57,714 bases of DNA from Acidaminococcus sp. CAG:917 (GTDB taxonomy: Bacteria > Bacillota > Clostridia > Christensenellales > CAG-917), in assembly GCA_000437555.1 (NCBI GenBank), contig FR901028.1:58817-116530 (forward strand), read 5' to 3'. A program made the translations under genes and the position numbers. Position 1 is the stretch's first letter, and each line of letters begins with the position of its first letter. Below the pieces are notes generated by a model. It ran no database searches and was not told the DNA's origin. It saw only the letters and a program-made list of their open reading frames with translations. Shown in pieces: positions 43,624-51,579 of the stretch.

Positions 43624-43932
43624 TTAAATAAACTCGGCATAAGGCGATACCCTTTCAATCTCCATCCGGCTCATTATGCTTTTTAATTTTCCGGGCATAT
43701 AGCCCCTCTTGAAAAAAGGGTCGTTAGCGTTTACCGCCACCAGATAATCGTAGCTGTCTCGGTCGATTTCCGTTACGGATATAATGGGGTTTTTTAACTC
43801 TTTATTGACGTGCGCTTCCTGTTTTGCTATTTCCACGGCTTCCTTGAGGTTCGGCGCTTTTACGGCAAAACTTATAGGGACGTAAGCGTTTTTTTTGAAA
43901 ATTCCGCATTTTGCTATTACTCTGAAAAACAT
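43624..43932 (-). CDS. Hypothetical protein, 102 residues
   Basis: I place the start at the ATG at 43932 because AAGGAGGAAG precedes it; upstream codons in the same frame are not supported. The product (MFFRVIAKCGIFKKNAYVPI at the start) alternates strand and helix like a small alpha/beta domain, with AVKAPNLKEAVEIAKQEA as the main helix and a C-terminal FKRGYMPGKLKSIMSRMEIE. I do not recognise a family. It stands alone between two gaps. Confidence 0.65.
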   Translation of the reverse strand: MFFRVIAKCGIFKKNAYVPISFAVKAPNLKEAVEIAKQEAHVNKELKNPIISVTEIDRDSYDYLVAVNANDPFFKRGYMPGKLKSIMSRMEIERVSPYAEFI

Positions 43933-44013
43933 ATTTTCTTCCTCCTTGCTTTCAATTACGGCTTTATTGTATATCGGTTTTTTAAAAACTCTGTCCGAAA
44001 TTTCGGACACCAA

Positions 44014-44374
44014 TTTATGTTTTTTATACCGTATAAAGCGTGTATCGCAAAAATGTTTAACTAATCCGAAAATGTGTCAATTAAAAACGTCAATTTATAT
44101 TAAATTTCAAGTCACGTTATTTATAAAAAAGTTGTTTTTTGACGGTTGCCCTTTTTCGGTTAAAGCTTTTGCCGCCGTTGCGTAAAAGGTTTTAGTTAAT
44201 ATAATTTTTCGGGCAAATAAATTAAGGGCATATCGTTTTATGGAAATAATAAAAAAATTCAGATGATTTGCCCTAAACATTTTTTGGTCGCATATTTGAG
44301 TATAATATCTTGTATGTGTAGCAAAATAAAATAGTCGAAAGACAAATTAAAAACAAATTTAAACGGAGGAACGA
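44014..44374. other. Gene-free divergent gap
   Basis: About 440 bp (43933-44374) separate the 102-residue gene and the zinc-ribbon gene. A TATAAT at about 44300 may be the -10 box of the zinc-ribbon gene; no good -35 is seen. Nothing else stands out. Confidence 0.4.
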
Positions 44375-44521
44375 ATGAAAAAGATTTTCAAAACAGGTCA
44401 AAAACCCGGCAGAGGCGTTTACGATTGCACAAACTGCCACACAAAGGTTGAACTTGAAGCACAATCCAAGATGCCGCCTTGCCCTAAATGCACCAACAAC
44501 GAATTTACCAAGGAACGCTAA
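44375..44521 (+). CDS. Small zinc-ribbon protein, 48 residues
   Basis: ATG at 44375 follows CGGAGGA by six bases, and the frame closes with TAA at 44519. The product has two CxxC knuckles, CTNC and CPKC, 21 residues apart from first to first, after a basic N-terminus (MKKIFKTGQKPGRGVYDC). This is a rubredoxin/zinc-ribbon-like fold binding one metal ion. Function unknown; the form resembles short zinc-ribbon proteins common in Clostridia. Confidence 0.85.
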   Translation: MKKIFKTGQKPGRGVYDCTNCHTKVELEAQSKMPPCPKCTNNEFTKER

Positions 44522-44694
44522 GCTTTATATTTTTTAACTTCCGTCAACGCCCGACAAACGTTTTATAGGGCGCAAAACTAAAGTGACGGATTAATATAAT
44601 AAGTATAAAGAAAATGCGTATAACAACAGGCATTTTAAATCAAGAGCAATTTTTGATAAAATTTATATGTAAGATTTGCGCTATGCGCAAAAAT

Positions 44695-44721
44695 AAAGAA
44701 GGGGTGTTCCCCTTCTTTTTT
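44695..44721. terminator. Intrinsic terminator
   Basis: AAAGAAGGGG / CCCCTTCTTT with loop TGTT, T-tailed on plus. It follows the zinc-ribbon gene by 170 bp and faces the end of the GDPD gene on the other strand. Confidence 0.88.
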
Positions 44722-44814
44722 ATATGCCTCGGTTTTTCTTTCCCGTTTATTCAAGAGGCTAAGTAAAAGATATTTTAAGCCTTATTTTGTTGAATAACAA
44801 TAAGCGCTTTAAAA

Positions 44815-45858
44815 CTATTTTCCTTTTAAAACCTCATAAGCCAAAGCCGGATTATCCGTTATGATTGCGTCTGCCCTCGATTTTATCAAAGAACGCATCT
44901 CGTCTTTATCGTTTATTGTCCAATACTGCACTGCGATGTCGTAATGGTGGCAATAATCGATAAAAGCCGCCCCGCCCGTTTTAAAAAATTTGAGGTTAGG
45001 TATTTGCAAAACTTCAAACTTTACGCCGTATTTATTTAAATTTACGTTAAACAAAAATCTATAATATGTCAAAAGAGCTTCGGCAGGCGACGCCGACCTT
45101 GCCAAAGAGGGATATTTTTCATCGAGGTATTTTAATGTTTCCGATTTAAAAGAACCTATAATTACCTTATCGGTCAATCCCTTTTGGGATAAAATTTCAT
45201 AAACCTTATCCGCGGCTCTTTTCCCGAGACTTCCGCCGTCTTTTATTTCCACTATGTATCTTAAGTCGCTCCTTTTAGCTTCACAATATGCAAGAACTTC
45301 TTCAAAAGCGGGAATTTTTACCTGTTCGGGAATATCGTTTCCCCTCAGTCCTCTGTATGGCATAGTTCCGTTTTCGGCTAAAAAGTTTTCCCCCATATTG
45401 AGCTGTTTTAACTCAGTCAGAGTTTTCTCGCTCGCCTTTACTTTTTCTTTGCCGAAAAATTCAGCCGAATTGCTCGTCCTGTCAAGAGTTTCGTCGTGAA
45501 GCAGCACAAGTTCGTTATCCTTGGTAAGTCTTAGGTCGAATTCTAAAATATCGACGCTGTATTCGACAGATTCAAGGCAGTTGATAAATGCGCTCATTGT
45601 ATTCTCGGGCGCAAGAGCTCCGCCCGCTCTGTGAGCAGACAAGAGCGCGCGCTCGTCAAACAGAATAAACGGATTGTCCCCGTCATAACTGAGCACGGGG
45701 TCTACCCTTTGTAAAGAAGACGTCGCAACGGGAAGAAGAAGCAAAAGAGTTATTAAAACATACACGCAAAACATGACGCCTAAAATTTTAAACGCCTTTT
45801 TCGTTCTGTATATGTGTCCGAAATTTTTTCGGATTTTACTCTCCCGCAAAAATTCCAT
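44815..45858 (-). CDS. Membrane-anchored glycerophosphodiester phosphodiesterase
   Basis: The 347-residue protein has one N-terminal membrane segment (about residues 24-45) and an extracytoplasmic GDPD TIM barrel: SAHRAGGALAPENT (catalytic His and substrate-binding), LEFDLRLTKDNELVLLHDE with the metal-binding Glu/Asp and second His, and VQYWTINDKDEMRSLI near the end. It hydrolyses glycerophosphodiesters from phospholipids or teichoic acids to glycerol phosphate and an alcohol. It is transcribed alone. Confidence 0.92.
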   Translation of the reverse strand: MEFLRESKIRKNFGHIYRTKKAFKILGVMFCVYVLITLLLLLPVATSSLQRVDPVLSYDGDNPFILFDERALLSAHRAGGALAPENTMSAFINCLESVEYSVDILEFDLRLTKDNELVLLHDETLDRTSNSAEFFGKEKVKASEKTLTELKQLNMGENFLAENGTMPYRGLRGNDIPEQVKIPAFEEVLAYCEAKRSDLRYIVEIKDGGSLGKRAADKVYEILSQKGLTDKVIIGSFKSETLKYLDEKYPSLARSASPAEALLTYYRFLFNVNLNKYGVKFEVLQIPNLKFFKTGGAAFIDYCHHYDIAVQYWTINDKDEMRSLIKSRADAIITDNPALAYEVLKGK

Positions 45859-46084
45859 ATTTTTATTTTACCACTTCGTACCGACGCTTTCAACTTCTAT
45901 TTTATTGCGCCGCTTTAAATTAATAGTGGGCGCCGATAAACTTTTGCGCACAAGTCAAATTATATTTTTCTTTCGCCTTAGACTTTGCAATTTTTAAAAT
46001 TGCTTGACGTATACTTTTTAAATCGGAAAAATCAACGGTATATAATTTACGGATAATACATAAGACAAAATATAAATTTAAATT

Positions 46085-46107
46085 AAAAACGTCGGTTAAC
46101 CCGACGA
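46085..46107 (-). terminator. Second terminator after spo0A
   Basis: CGTCGG / CCGACG hairpin followed on the minus strand by TTTTT. It backs up the terminator at 46131-46153. Confidence 0.75.
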
Positions 46108-46130
46108 AAAAAGCTTTATATTAAATAATT

Positions 46131-46153
46131 AAAAAGAAAGGCAATGGCCTTTC
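46131..46153 (-). terminator. spo0A terminator
   Basis: Directly after the stop codon, GAAAGGC / GCCTTTC with a four-base loop is followed by TTTTT on the minus strand. Confidence 0.85.
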
Positions 46154-46909
46154 TCAGCAGACGCCCTCTAAGAGCATTTTGTCGGCAACAAGTGCGATAA
46201 ATTCACCGTTTGTAGGCTTTTCGTTTGCCGAATAAACCTTGATACCGAATATGTTGTTAATGTTTTCGATTTTACCCCTGTTCCAGCTTACTTCGATTGC
46301 GTGTCTTATAGCTCTTTCCACCTTGGACGGAGTCGTCTGAAATCTTTCGGCAATCGTCGGGTAAAGCCTCTTGGTTATAGAGTTTATTATATCAGGCTCG
46401 AATATCGCCATTTTTATAGCCTCTCTCAAAAACTGATAACCTTTAATGTGAGCGGGTATTCCCACCGATATGAAAATATAAGCAATTCTCTCGTCGAGCG
46501 CCTTTGAATAGGGCTTTTCGGGGCGCACCGTCTTTTCACCTCTTGACGATTCGTTCATAAATCTCAATAGAGTGTCAAACGAAAACGGTTTGGCAAGATA
46601 ATACTGCGCGCCGTATCTTATAGATTTTGAAACAAAGCCGTCAGCGGAAAGCTGCGACATCATAATGATTGTCGGTTCCGTCTCTAATGCCGCCGTATTT
46701 ATGCTTTGCAATACGCCGAAGCCGTCAAGCTCGGGCATAACGATATCGATTAAAGCAAAGTTCGGGCTGAGTTTTTCGATAGCCGTTACGGCTTCTCGAC
46801 CGTCTGAAGCAATCCCCACTATTTCATAGTCATTCGTCTTGTTGAAGTAGTCTTTCAGCTGTTCAACGAAAGCTGTATTGTCATCTGCAATAACTATTGT
46901 TTTTTTCAT
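46154..46909 (-). CDS. spo0A: Sporulation master regulator Spo0A
   Basis: The 251-residue response regulator has a receiver domain with the acidic pair in IVIADDNTAF, the phosphoacceptor Asp in ALIDIVMPELDG and the Lys in YYLAKPF, then the Spo0A C-terminal DNA-binding domain (SVGIPAHIKGYQFLREAI, TTPSKVERAIRHAIEVSW, KPTNGEFIALVADKM). Spo0A-P binds TGTCGAA boxes and starts sporulation. Its presence means the lineage is, or was recently, spore-forming. A strong AGGAGGAGAAGC precedes the ATG. The promoter at 47043-47071 gives a leader of about 125 bases containing a 0A box. Confidence 0.97.
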   Translation of the reverse strand: MKKTIVIADDNTAFVEQLKDYFNKTNDYEIVGIASDGREAVTAIEKLSPNFALIDIVMPELDGFGVLQSINTAALETEPTIIMMSQLSADGFVSKSIRYGAQYYLAKPFSFDTLLRFMNESSRGEKTVRPEKPYSKALDERIAYIFISVGIPAHIKGYQFLREAIKMAIFEPDIINSITKRLYPTIAERFQTTPSKVERAIRHAIEVSWNRGKIENINNIFGIKVYSANEKPTNGEFIALVADKMLLEGVC

Positions 46910-46986
46910 GCTTCTCCTCCTAAAATTTAAAAAACAGCATTTTACTCATATATTTTTAGCTTCATAAGGAGTATTTTAATCTAGTT

Positions 46987-46993
46987 TGTCGAA
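46987..46993 (+). promoter_or_regulatory. Candidate 0A box in the spo0A leader
   Basis: TGTCGAA is the core Spo0A-binding heptamer. It lies about 45 bp downstream of the predicted spo0A start site, a position where Spo0A-P could repress its own gene or act on another promoter. A 7-base match can occur by chance. Confidence 0.5.
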
Positions 46994-47042
46994 GGGTAAC
47001 GGTAATTTCATAAAAAAATAAAAATTTGCCTTTCTTGGTATT

Positions 47043-47071
47043 ATTATATCACCATTTTTTCGCTATGGCAA
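47043..47071 (-). promoter_or_regulatory. spo0A promoter
   Basis: TTGCCA (47066-47071) and TATAAT (47043-47048) on the minus strand lie 17 bp apart. The A-tract array at 47083-47139 is immediately upstream. Confidence 0.75.
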
Positions 47072-47082
47072 TTTTTTGAAGA

Positions 47083-47139
47083 ATATTTTCACTTATTTTT
47101 CACGTTTTTTTCACCTATTTTTCACCATTTTTCGTCAAA
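47083..47139. repeat. Phased A-tract / TTTTTCAC repeat upstream of spo0A
   Basis: TTTTCAC recurs with its C at 47090, 47101, 47112 and 47123 (11 bp apart), and a TTTTTCG variant follows at 47133. On the minus strand this is GTGAAAA at each DNA turn, ending 11 bp or so before the spo0A -35 box. Regularly spaced A-tracts bend DNA. Confidence 0.75.
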
Positions 47140-47239
47140 ATTATTCTTATTTCGTCATTTTTTTATTTTTAGCAAATCGAGTATATTTTTTCTCTTTTGG
47201 GACAACATATTATTGAACGAAAGTTCAAAGGAGAAAGAT

Positions 47240-47350
47240 ATGGCAAACACGAGTAAATCTGTTAAGTCACAAAGAAGCTCTAAAAACTGCGGCAGCAAGT
47301 CTGTTAAGAACTGCGGAAGCGGTTGCGGTTGCGATAAGGCTTCAAAATAA
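47240..47350 (+). CDS. Cysteine-rich peptide, 36 residues
   Basis: ATG at 47240 follows AAAGGAGAAAG, and the frame ends TAA at 47348. The product is rich in Ser and Lys and has four cysteines at 17, 25, 29 and 31 in a repeated SKxxKNCGS / KNCGSGCGCD arrangement. It has no signal peptide. A strong terminator follows at 47375. It could bind metal, be a substrate for a modifying enzyme, or be a structural peptide of the spore; none of these is shown. The gene is divergent from spo0A, with which it shares the A-tract region. No maturase gene is near. Confidence 0.7.
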   Translation: MANTSKSVKSQRSSKNCGSKSVKNCGSGCGCDKASK

Positions 47351-47374
47351 TTAAGGCAAAGTCTTTAATTAAAT

Positions 47375-47418
47375 AAAATATCCGACGGTTTGCATTGACA
47401 TTCCGTCGGATATTTTTT
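47375..47418. terminator. Bidirectional terminator
   Basis: AAAATATCCGACGG / CCGTCGGATATTTT with a 14-base loop; T-tailed on plus, and AT-rich (TATTTAATT) on minus. It serves the Cys-rich peptide gene and possibly the small minus-strand frame at 47429. Confidence 0.88.
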
Positions 47419-47428
47419 ATTTTTTGCT

Positions 47429-47533
47429 TTAAAAGTCTTTTAAAATATTTAGCGACAGTGTCTTAACTTTTAACTGGCTTTTATTCGATATAAGACTAAA
47501 CGAACGGAAGGTTAAACTTGTTGATGTTTCCAT
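47429..47533 (-). CDS. Possible small protein, 34 residues
   Basis: An ATG at 47533 opens 34 codons on the minus strand and stops (TAA) 11 bp before the terminator. GAGGAGG lies about 11 bases upstream, further than ideal. The product (METSTSLTFRSFSLISNKSQ at the start) has Ser/Leu/Lys composition and no recognisable domain. TTGTCA and TAATTT 17 bp apart upstream form a weak promoter. An overlapping 13-codon frame also begins at the ribosome binding site itself. Treat as tentative. Confidence 0.3.
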   Translation of the reverse strand: METSTSLTFRSFSLISNKSQLKVKTLSLNILKDF

Positions 47534-47584
47534 CTGTAATTCAGCCTCCTCATTTGCGGTATAAATTAATACGCGCTGCCTTTA

Positions 47585-47612
47585 TTGACAAATTTTTTTA
47601 CCGAATTATAAT
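47585..47612 (+). promoter_or_regulatory. Promoter of the acetyltransferase gene
   Basis: TTGACA (47585-47590) and TATAAT (47607-47612), both consensus, with a 16-bp spacer; the start is about 30 bp before the gene. Confidence 0.85.
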
Positions 47613-47649
47613 AAAATAAAAAAAACAACAGCTTATATCAAGAGGGTTT

Positions 47650-48282
47650 ATGGAAGAATTTGAAAAAATGAAGTCGGGGCTTTTATACAATCCCGCCGAA
47701 CAAGGCATAGCCAAAATACACAACCGTATTATGGCACTTTGCGAAAAGCTCAACAAAGTATCGATAAAAAATCAGCCCCTAAGGCGCAAAATTTTAAAAA
47801 AGATTATTCCCGATATGGGAGACGGAGCATTTATAGTATCGCCGTTTAATTGCGAATACGGTTCAAATATTAAGATAGGAAAAAACTTTTTTTCAAACTT
47901 TAACTGCATAATTTTGGACGTCGCTCCCGTGAAAATCGGCGACAACGTGATGTTCGGGCCTCACGTTACCATAGCAACGCCGATGCATCCCCTTGTAGCT
48001 TCCGAACGAGCGGTGCAAGACTACGGCGACGGAATATACGACCTTGAATACTCCCGTCCGATAACGATAGGAAACGGCGTCTGGCTTGCCTCAAACGTAA
48101 CGGTTATCGGAGGAGTTACGATAGGAGACGAATGCGTCGTCGGCGCAGGTTCTGTGGTAACAAGGGATTTACCAAGCGGATATCTTTGTATGGGCACACC
48201 TTGCAAACCGATAAGAAAAATCACTGAAGAAGACAAACTTCACGTCAAAGAGACATATGAAGCCTGCCGCCCGTTAAAATGA
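47650..48282 (+). CDS. Sugar O-acetyltransferase, hexapeptide-repeat
   Basis: The 210-residue product belongs to the maltose/galactoside acetyltransferase (Maa/LacA/NodL) family: an N-terminal helical part (EEFEKMKSGLLYNP), then a left-handed beta-helix with VKIGDNVMFGPHVTIATPMHP (catalytic His), ITIGNGVWLASNVTVIGGV and GAGSVVTRDLPSGYLCMGTP. It transfers acetyl from acetyl-CoA to a sugar hydroxyl. It has its own promoter and terminator. Whether it decorates the surface glycan is unknown. AGAGGGTTT precedes the ATG. Confidence 0.92.
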   Translation: MEEFEKMKSGLLYNPAEQGIAKIHNRIMALCEKLNKVSIKNQPLRRKILKKIIPDMGDGAFIVSPFNCEYGSNIKIGKNFFSNFNCIILDVAPVKIGDNVMFGPHVTIATPMHPLVASERAVQDYGDGIYDLEYSRPITIGNGVWLASNVTVIGGVTIGDECVVGAGSVVTRDLPSGYLCMGTPCKPIRKITEEDKLHVKETYEACRPLK

Positions 48283-48453
48283 TATTTATACGATATTCCG
48301 TCTTTATAGCGTATAAACTTGGCTTTATGATTTAAAATGCGAGCGATTTAAAAGCATTTTATTGCTCCTCTATTATCAATAACTATAATTAAAGCTTTTT
48401 AAATGCAACCGCTTTAAAGTTTATCTTCAAATTGCAACAATTTTTAATGTGAT

Positions 48454-48481
48454 AAAAAAAAGCACCTTATGGTGCTTTTTT
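48454..48481. terminator. Bidirectional terminator
   Basis: AAAAAAAGCACC / GGTGCTTTTTT with loop TTAT between the convergent acetyltransferase and secreted-protein genes. Confidence 0.9.
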
Positions 48482-48543
48482 CGGCTTTATAAAGTCCGTT
48501 AAAATTTTTTGAAAACCGTTTCCCGCAGTCCGTTTAACCGAAT

Positions 48544-49494
48544 TCAGTTAACGTGACTTATAAGTCCTATGCTGCCGGGCAACACACCCGAAATACCTAT
48601 ACTGCTGTTGCCGTTAATAACGTGATTTTCGTCCGCAGTCGCGGTTCCTACCTTGCCGAGATTGAAAATCATATCGCCGACGGCGCCTGCAATTCTTTGA
48701 TTGATTACCGCCGTCGATTCGCCGCCGCTGCCTATTTCGCTTGAAAGCATCTTGAGTATAGCTTCGGAAGCCGTAGTATCGGTGTCGTTAATCTTGAGCG
48801 ATGCAGGAGAGAGCGCGAGCCTGCCGTCTCCGTCAACTCCCGTTATCTTAAGGTATGACACGATATATACCTTTGACGGAATTTTGACAAAGCTCTTTAC
48901 TACGGAAATGGCTTCTTCGATAGCCGACTTAAATGAAGATATATCCGCTTCGAGCACCACTCTGATTGACTTTCCGCTTGAATTTGAATTGACTGTAAAT
49001 TCTTTCACGGTTGCATTCATATCTTTGATTGCTTTTAAATCGGGATGTGATTCCGTAGCCGACGAAACCGCTTTCGCAAACAAGAACGCCAAAGTCTTGT
49101 CATCGTATATATGATAATATTCCTTGCCGTAAATAATTTTGCCCGTGTATAGAGAGGAATAATCTATAACTCCGCCTCCCGATATCGCATCGGAATTGGC
49201 AAGCTGAGTTTTGGCGTTGTCCGCCTCCGTAGTGCCGTCATATCTGTTTTTTACAATCTGCTGTTCGTCCGGAGAATAAATTACCTTAAACGCCTTGGCA
49301 ATATCTATTAGTTTTGTATCCCCGAGTCCTAAACTTTGCATACTTTCGCCTTCTAAGATTGCCTTATCGCCGAAACCTAACTGATTGGGCGTAAGGTTGA
49401 CAACGATTAAAATTGCAAGACCGATTAACAAAATTATCGCCAAAAGAACGCAAATTGCAATGATAAGTTTTTTTAATCCGTGTGCTGCCGCCAT
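48544..49494 (-). CDS. Membrane-anchored extracellular protein of unknown function
   Basis: The 316-residue product has one N-terminal membrane anchor (about residues 5-32, LIIAICVLLAIILLIGLAIL) and a large outer part with a mixed strand/helix pattern and no motif I know. Segments such as SIRVVLEADISSFKSAIEEA and VYIVSYLKITGVDGDGRLALS suggest a beta-rich fold. An AAGGAGAAAC precedes the ATG. It is flanked by terminators on both sides and appears to be transcribed alone. Confidence 0.75.
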   Translation of the reverse strand: MAAAHGLKKLIIAICVLLAIILLIGLAILIVVNLTPNQLGFGDKAILEGESMQSLGLGDTKLIDIAKAFKVIYSPDEQQIVKNRYDGTTEADNAKTQLANSDAISGGGVIDYSSLYTGKIIYGKEYYHIYDDKTLAFLFAKAVSSATESHPDLKAIKDMNATVKEFTVNSNSSGKSIRVVLEADISSFKSAIEEAISVVKSFVKIPSKVYIVSYLKITGVDGDGRLALSPASLKINDTDTTASEAILKMLSSEIGSGGESTAVINQRIAGAVGDMIFNLGKVGTATADENHVINGNSSIGISGVLPGSIGLISHVN

Positions 49495-49712
49495 GTGTTT
49501 CTCCTTTTTTCTTTCTTTGGTTTATTTCATTGATATTTTACAGTATAAATCGGATTTGTCAAAATCTTTTGGTCTATTTTAATGCATATTTTCACTATTG
49601 TCAACTTTTTAGCAAAATAAATTTACATTTTTGTGAATATTGGCCGTTTTTGTTTTTCCCTGCCGTATTCGCAAGTAGCTTTTATCTGCGCTTACTGTCT
49701 CGTAGTAGCAAA

Positions 49713-49743
49713 AAAATAAAAAGCCTTAAAGGCTTTTTATTTT
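49713..49743. terminator. Terminator after the RuvB-like gene
   Basis: AAAATAAAAAGCC / GGCTTTTTATTTT with loop TTAAA, T-tailed on the minus strand after the RuvB-like gene. Confidence 0.9.
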
Positions 49744-49778
49744 AAAACATTTTATATTTCCGTTTACAGCGGCTTATT

Positions 49779-51449
49779 TTATTTATCGTCGCCTTGTTCC
49801 TCGGACTCGGAAAAATCTTCTTTACCAGAAGCGGGCTCTCTGCCGTCACTGTCCTCGGAATCGTTATCGATTTGATTTTCCTCGTTTGCCCTATTTTTGC
49901 CCGACTCGTCATCGGTTATCGGATTTTTTTCTGAGTCGGTGTTGCTTGCGTTTTCGGTAGTGCTTTCGCCGATATCCTTTGCGAAAACATTCTCGGACGG
50001 GTCTATAGCATTTTTCGCTTTTTTACCTTCGAGATATCTTTTTCCGCCTTCGGTTATTTCCCTTCCTGCGCTCGTCACGTTGATATATCCTAAATAAATG
50101 AGATAAGGCTCGATTTGCTGTTCTACAATATTTCTTCCCTCGCCTATAGCGCTGCAAAGGGTATCTATGCCCACAGGACCGCCGTCGAATTTATAGAGTA
50201 TGGCGCTAAGATAGTTCGTATCCGTATCGTCAAGCCCGGACTCGTCAACTCCAAGCTGTTTAAAGCATGATGAGGTGATTTCTTTTCCGATTATGGAAAC
50301 GCCTGTAAGCTGAGCTTTATCTCTTATTCTCTTGACAAATCTGTTGCATATTCTCGGAACTCCTCTTGACCGCTTCGCTATGTCGAGTGCGCCCTCGTCA
50401 TCAAGAATATAACCGAGTTTGCTCATAGAGGCCTTTGCAAGAGCCGCGAGCTCCGATTCGGAATATGGCTCAAGCTTAAACTGCAATGGGAACCTGTCAC
50501 GCATAGGCTTAGATAAAAGTCCGCTGTGCGTCGTTGCACCTATGAGCGTAAACGGCGGAAGGCTGAGCGTTACGTTTTTCGCATCCCTTCCTCTCTGTTT
50601 ATCGAGATAGCTAAGCTCAAAATCTTCCATTGCCGTATATATCGCCTCTGCCGCCGACGGACTTATACGGTGTATTTCGTCGATAAACACTACGTCGCCC
50701 TTTTTGACGTTTTTAATGACGTCGACAAAATCTTCGGCGTCTTTAACGGTAGGTCCGCTCATCACTATACAGTTTCCGCCCATCTCGTTAGCTATTATTT
50801 TCGCAAGAGTAGTCTTACCGAGACCTGCCGAGCCGAACATCAAAATATGCTCTAAAGCCTCTCCCCTCTTTTTTGCCGCAAGTATTGCCTCTTTAAGTCG
50901 CGGCTTTATTTGTTCTTGCCCCATATATTCTGAAAGAGTCATAACTCTTAAAGGGTTATTAGTGTTGGCAAAACTTCCGTATCCTCTATCCTCGCCGTCC
51001 GCCTGCGTTGAAGTTTCTTGCTCGTCTTGAACGGCGTTATCGGACCTGCTGTCCTGTTGTGCGCCGTTATCGTCGGATAACCCGTCTGATGCGTCAGGCA
51101 ATTTTTGGTCTTTCTTTTCTTCGACCTCGGTTACCCATTGCTCGAAATCGTCAAGAGCTTTCGACGCGCTTGCGCCTTTTGATTTTATAATAAGTTTTCG
51201 TCCCGTAAGCTCGAAGTAAACGTCGGCAACCGCCTCGGCAGAAGTCAGTTTGCGAACCATCTCAACCAAACGGAAGCCACGCGCATTGCACTTTGTTCTC
51301 TCGTTAAAATCCATTTTGGCGTATTCGTCAAGTTTTGCGGCACACTCTAAAAGCGCAAGTTTTATATACTTGACGCTTTTTCCGTTCTCCATTGCTTCAA
51401 TGGCTTCGTTATATATTTTATTTATTTCATTATGATATTTTGCGTTCAT
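49779..51449 (-). CDS. RuvB-like AAA+ ATPase with large extensions
   Basis: Residues about 165-475 are a RuvB homologue: Walker A FGSAGLGKTTLAK (206-213), Walker B VFIDEIHRISP, sensor FTLIGATTHSGLLSKPMRDRF, and the C-terminal winged helix KFDGGPVGIDTLCSAIGEGR. RuvB drives branch migration of Holliday junctions with RuvA. Here, three features differ: an N-terminal helical domain of about 100 residues plus an acidic linker; a Glu/Asp/Ser-rich tail of about 80 residues; and His308 where RuvB has the Arg of TTRAG, as well as RDRFP for RDRFG. At 556 residues it is much longer than RuvB (about 335). No ruvA or ruvC is adjacent. It is probably a paralogue rather than the housekeeping RuvB. Confidence 0.85.
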   Translation of the reverse strand: MNAKYHNEINKIYNEAIEAMENGKSVKYIKLALLECAAKLDEYAKMDFNERTKCNARGFRLVEMVRKLTSAEAVADVYFELTGRKLIIKSKGASASKALDDFEQWVTEVEEKKDQKLPDASDGLSDDNGAQQDSRSDNAVQDEQETSTQADGEDRGYGSFANTNNPLRVMTLSEYMGQEQIKPRLKEAILAAKKRGEALEHILMFGSAGLGKTTLAKIIANEMGGNCIVMSGPTVKDAEDFVDVIKNVKKGDVVFIDEIHRISPSAAEAIYTAMEDFELSYLDKQRGRDAKNVTLSLPPFTLIGATTHSGLLSKPMRDRFPLQFKLEPYSESELAALAKASMSKLGYILDDEGALDIAKRSRGVPRICNRFVKRIRDKAQLTGVSIIGKEITSSCFKQLGVDESGLDDTDTNYLSAILYKFDGGPVGIDTLCSAIGEGRNIVEQQIEPYLIYLGYINVTSAGREITEGGKRYLEGKKAKNAIDPSENVFAKDIGESTTENASNTDSEKNPITDDESGKNRANEENQIDNDSEDSDGREPASGKEDFSESEEQGDDK

Positions 51450-51579
51450 AATTTACTCCTTTTGTCAATTATAACACACATTTATTGTAAATACAATAGT
51501 TATATAAAAATTGCGAAAAAAATTTAAAAAAACAGAATGTAAAAAATGACGCTACGCCCGATAAAATCAAAATATATAC

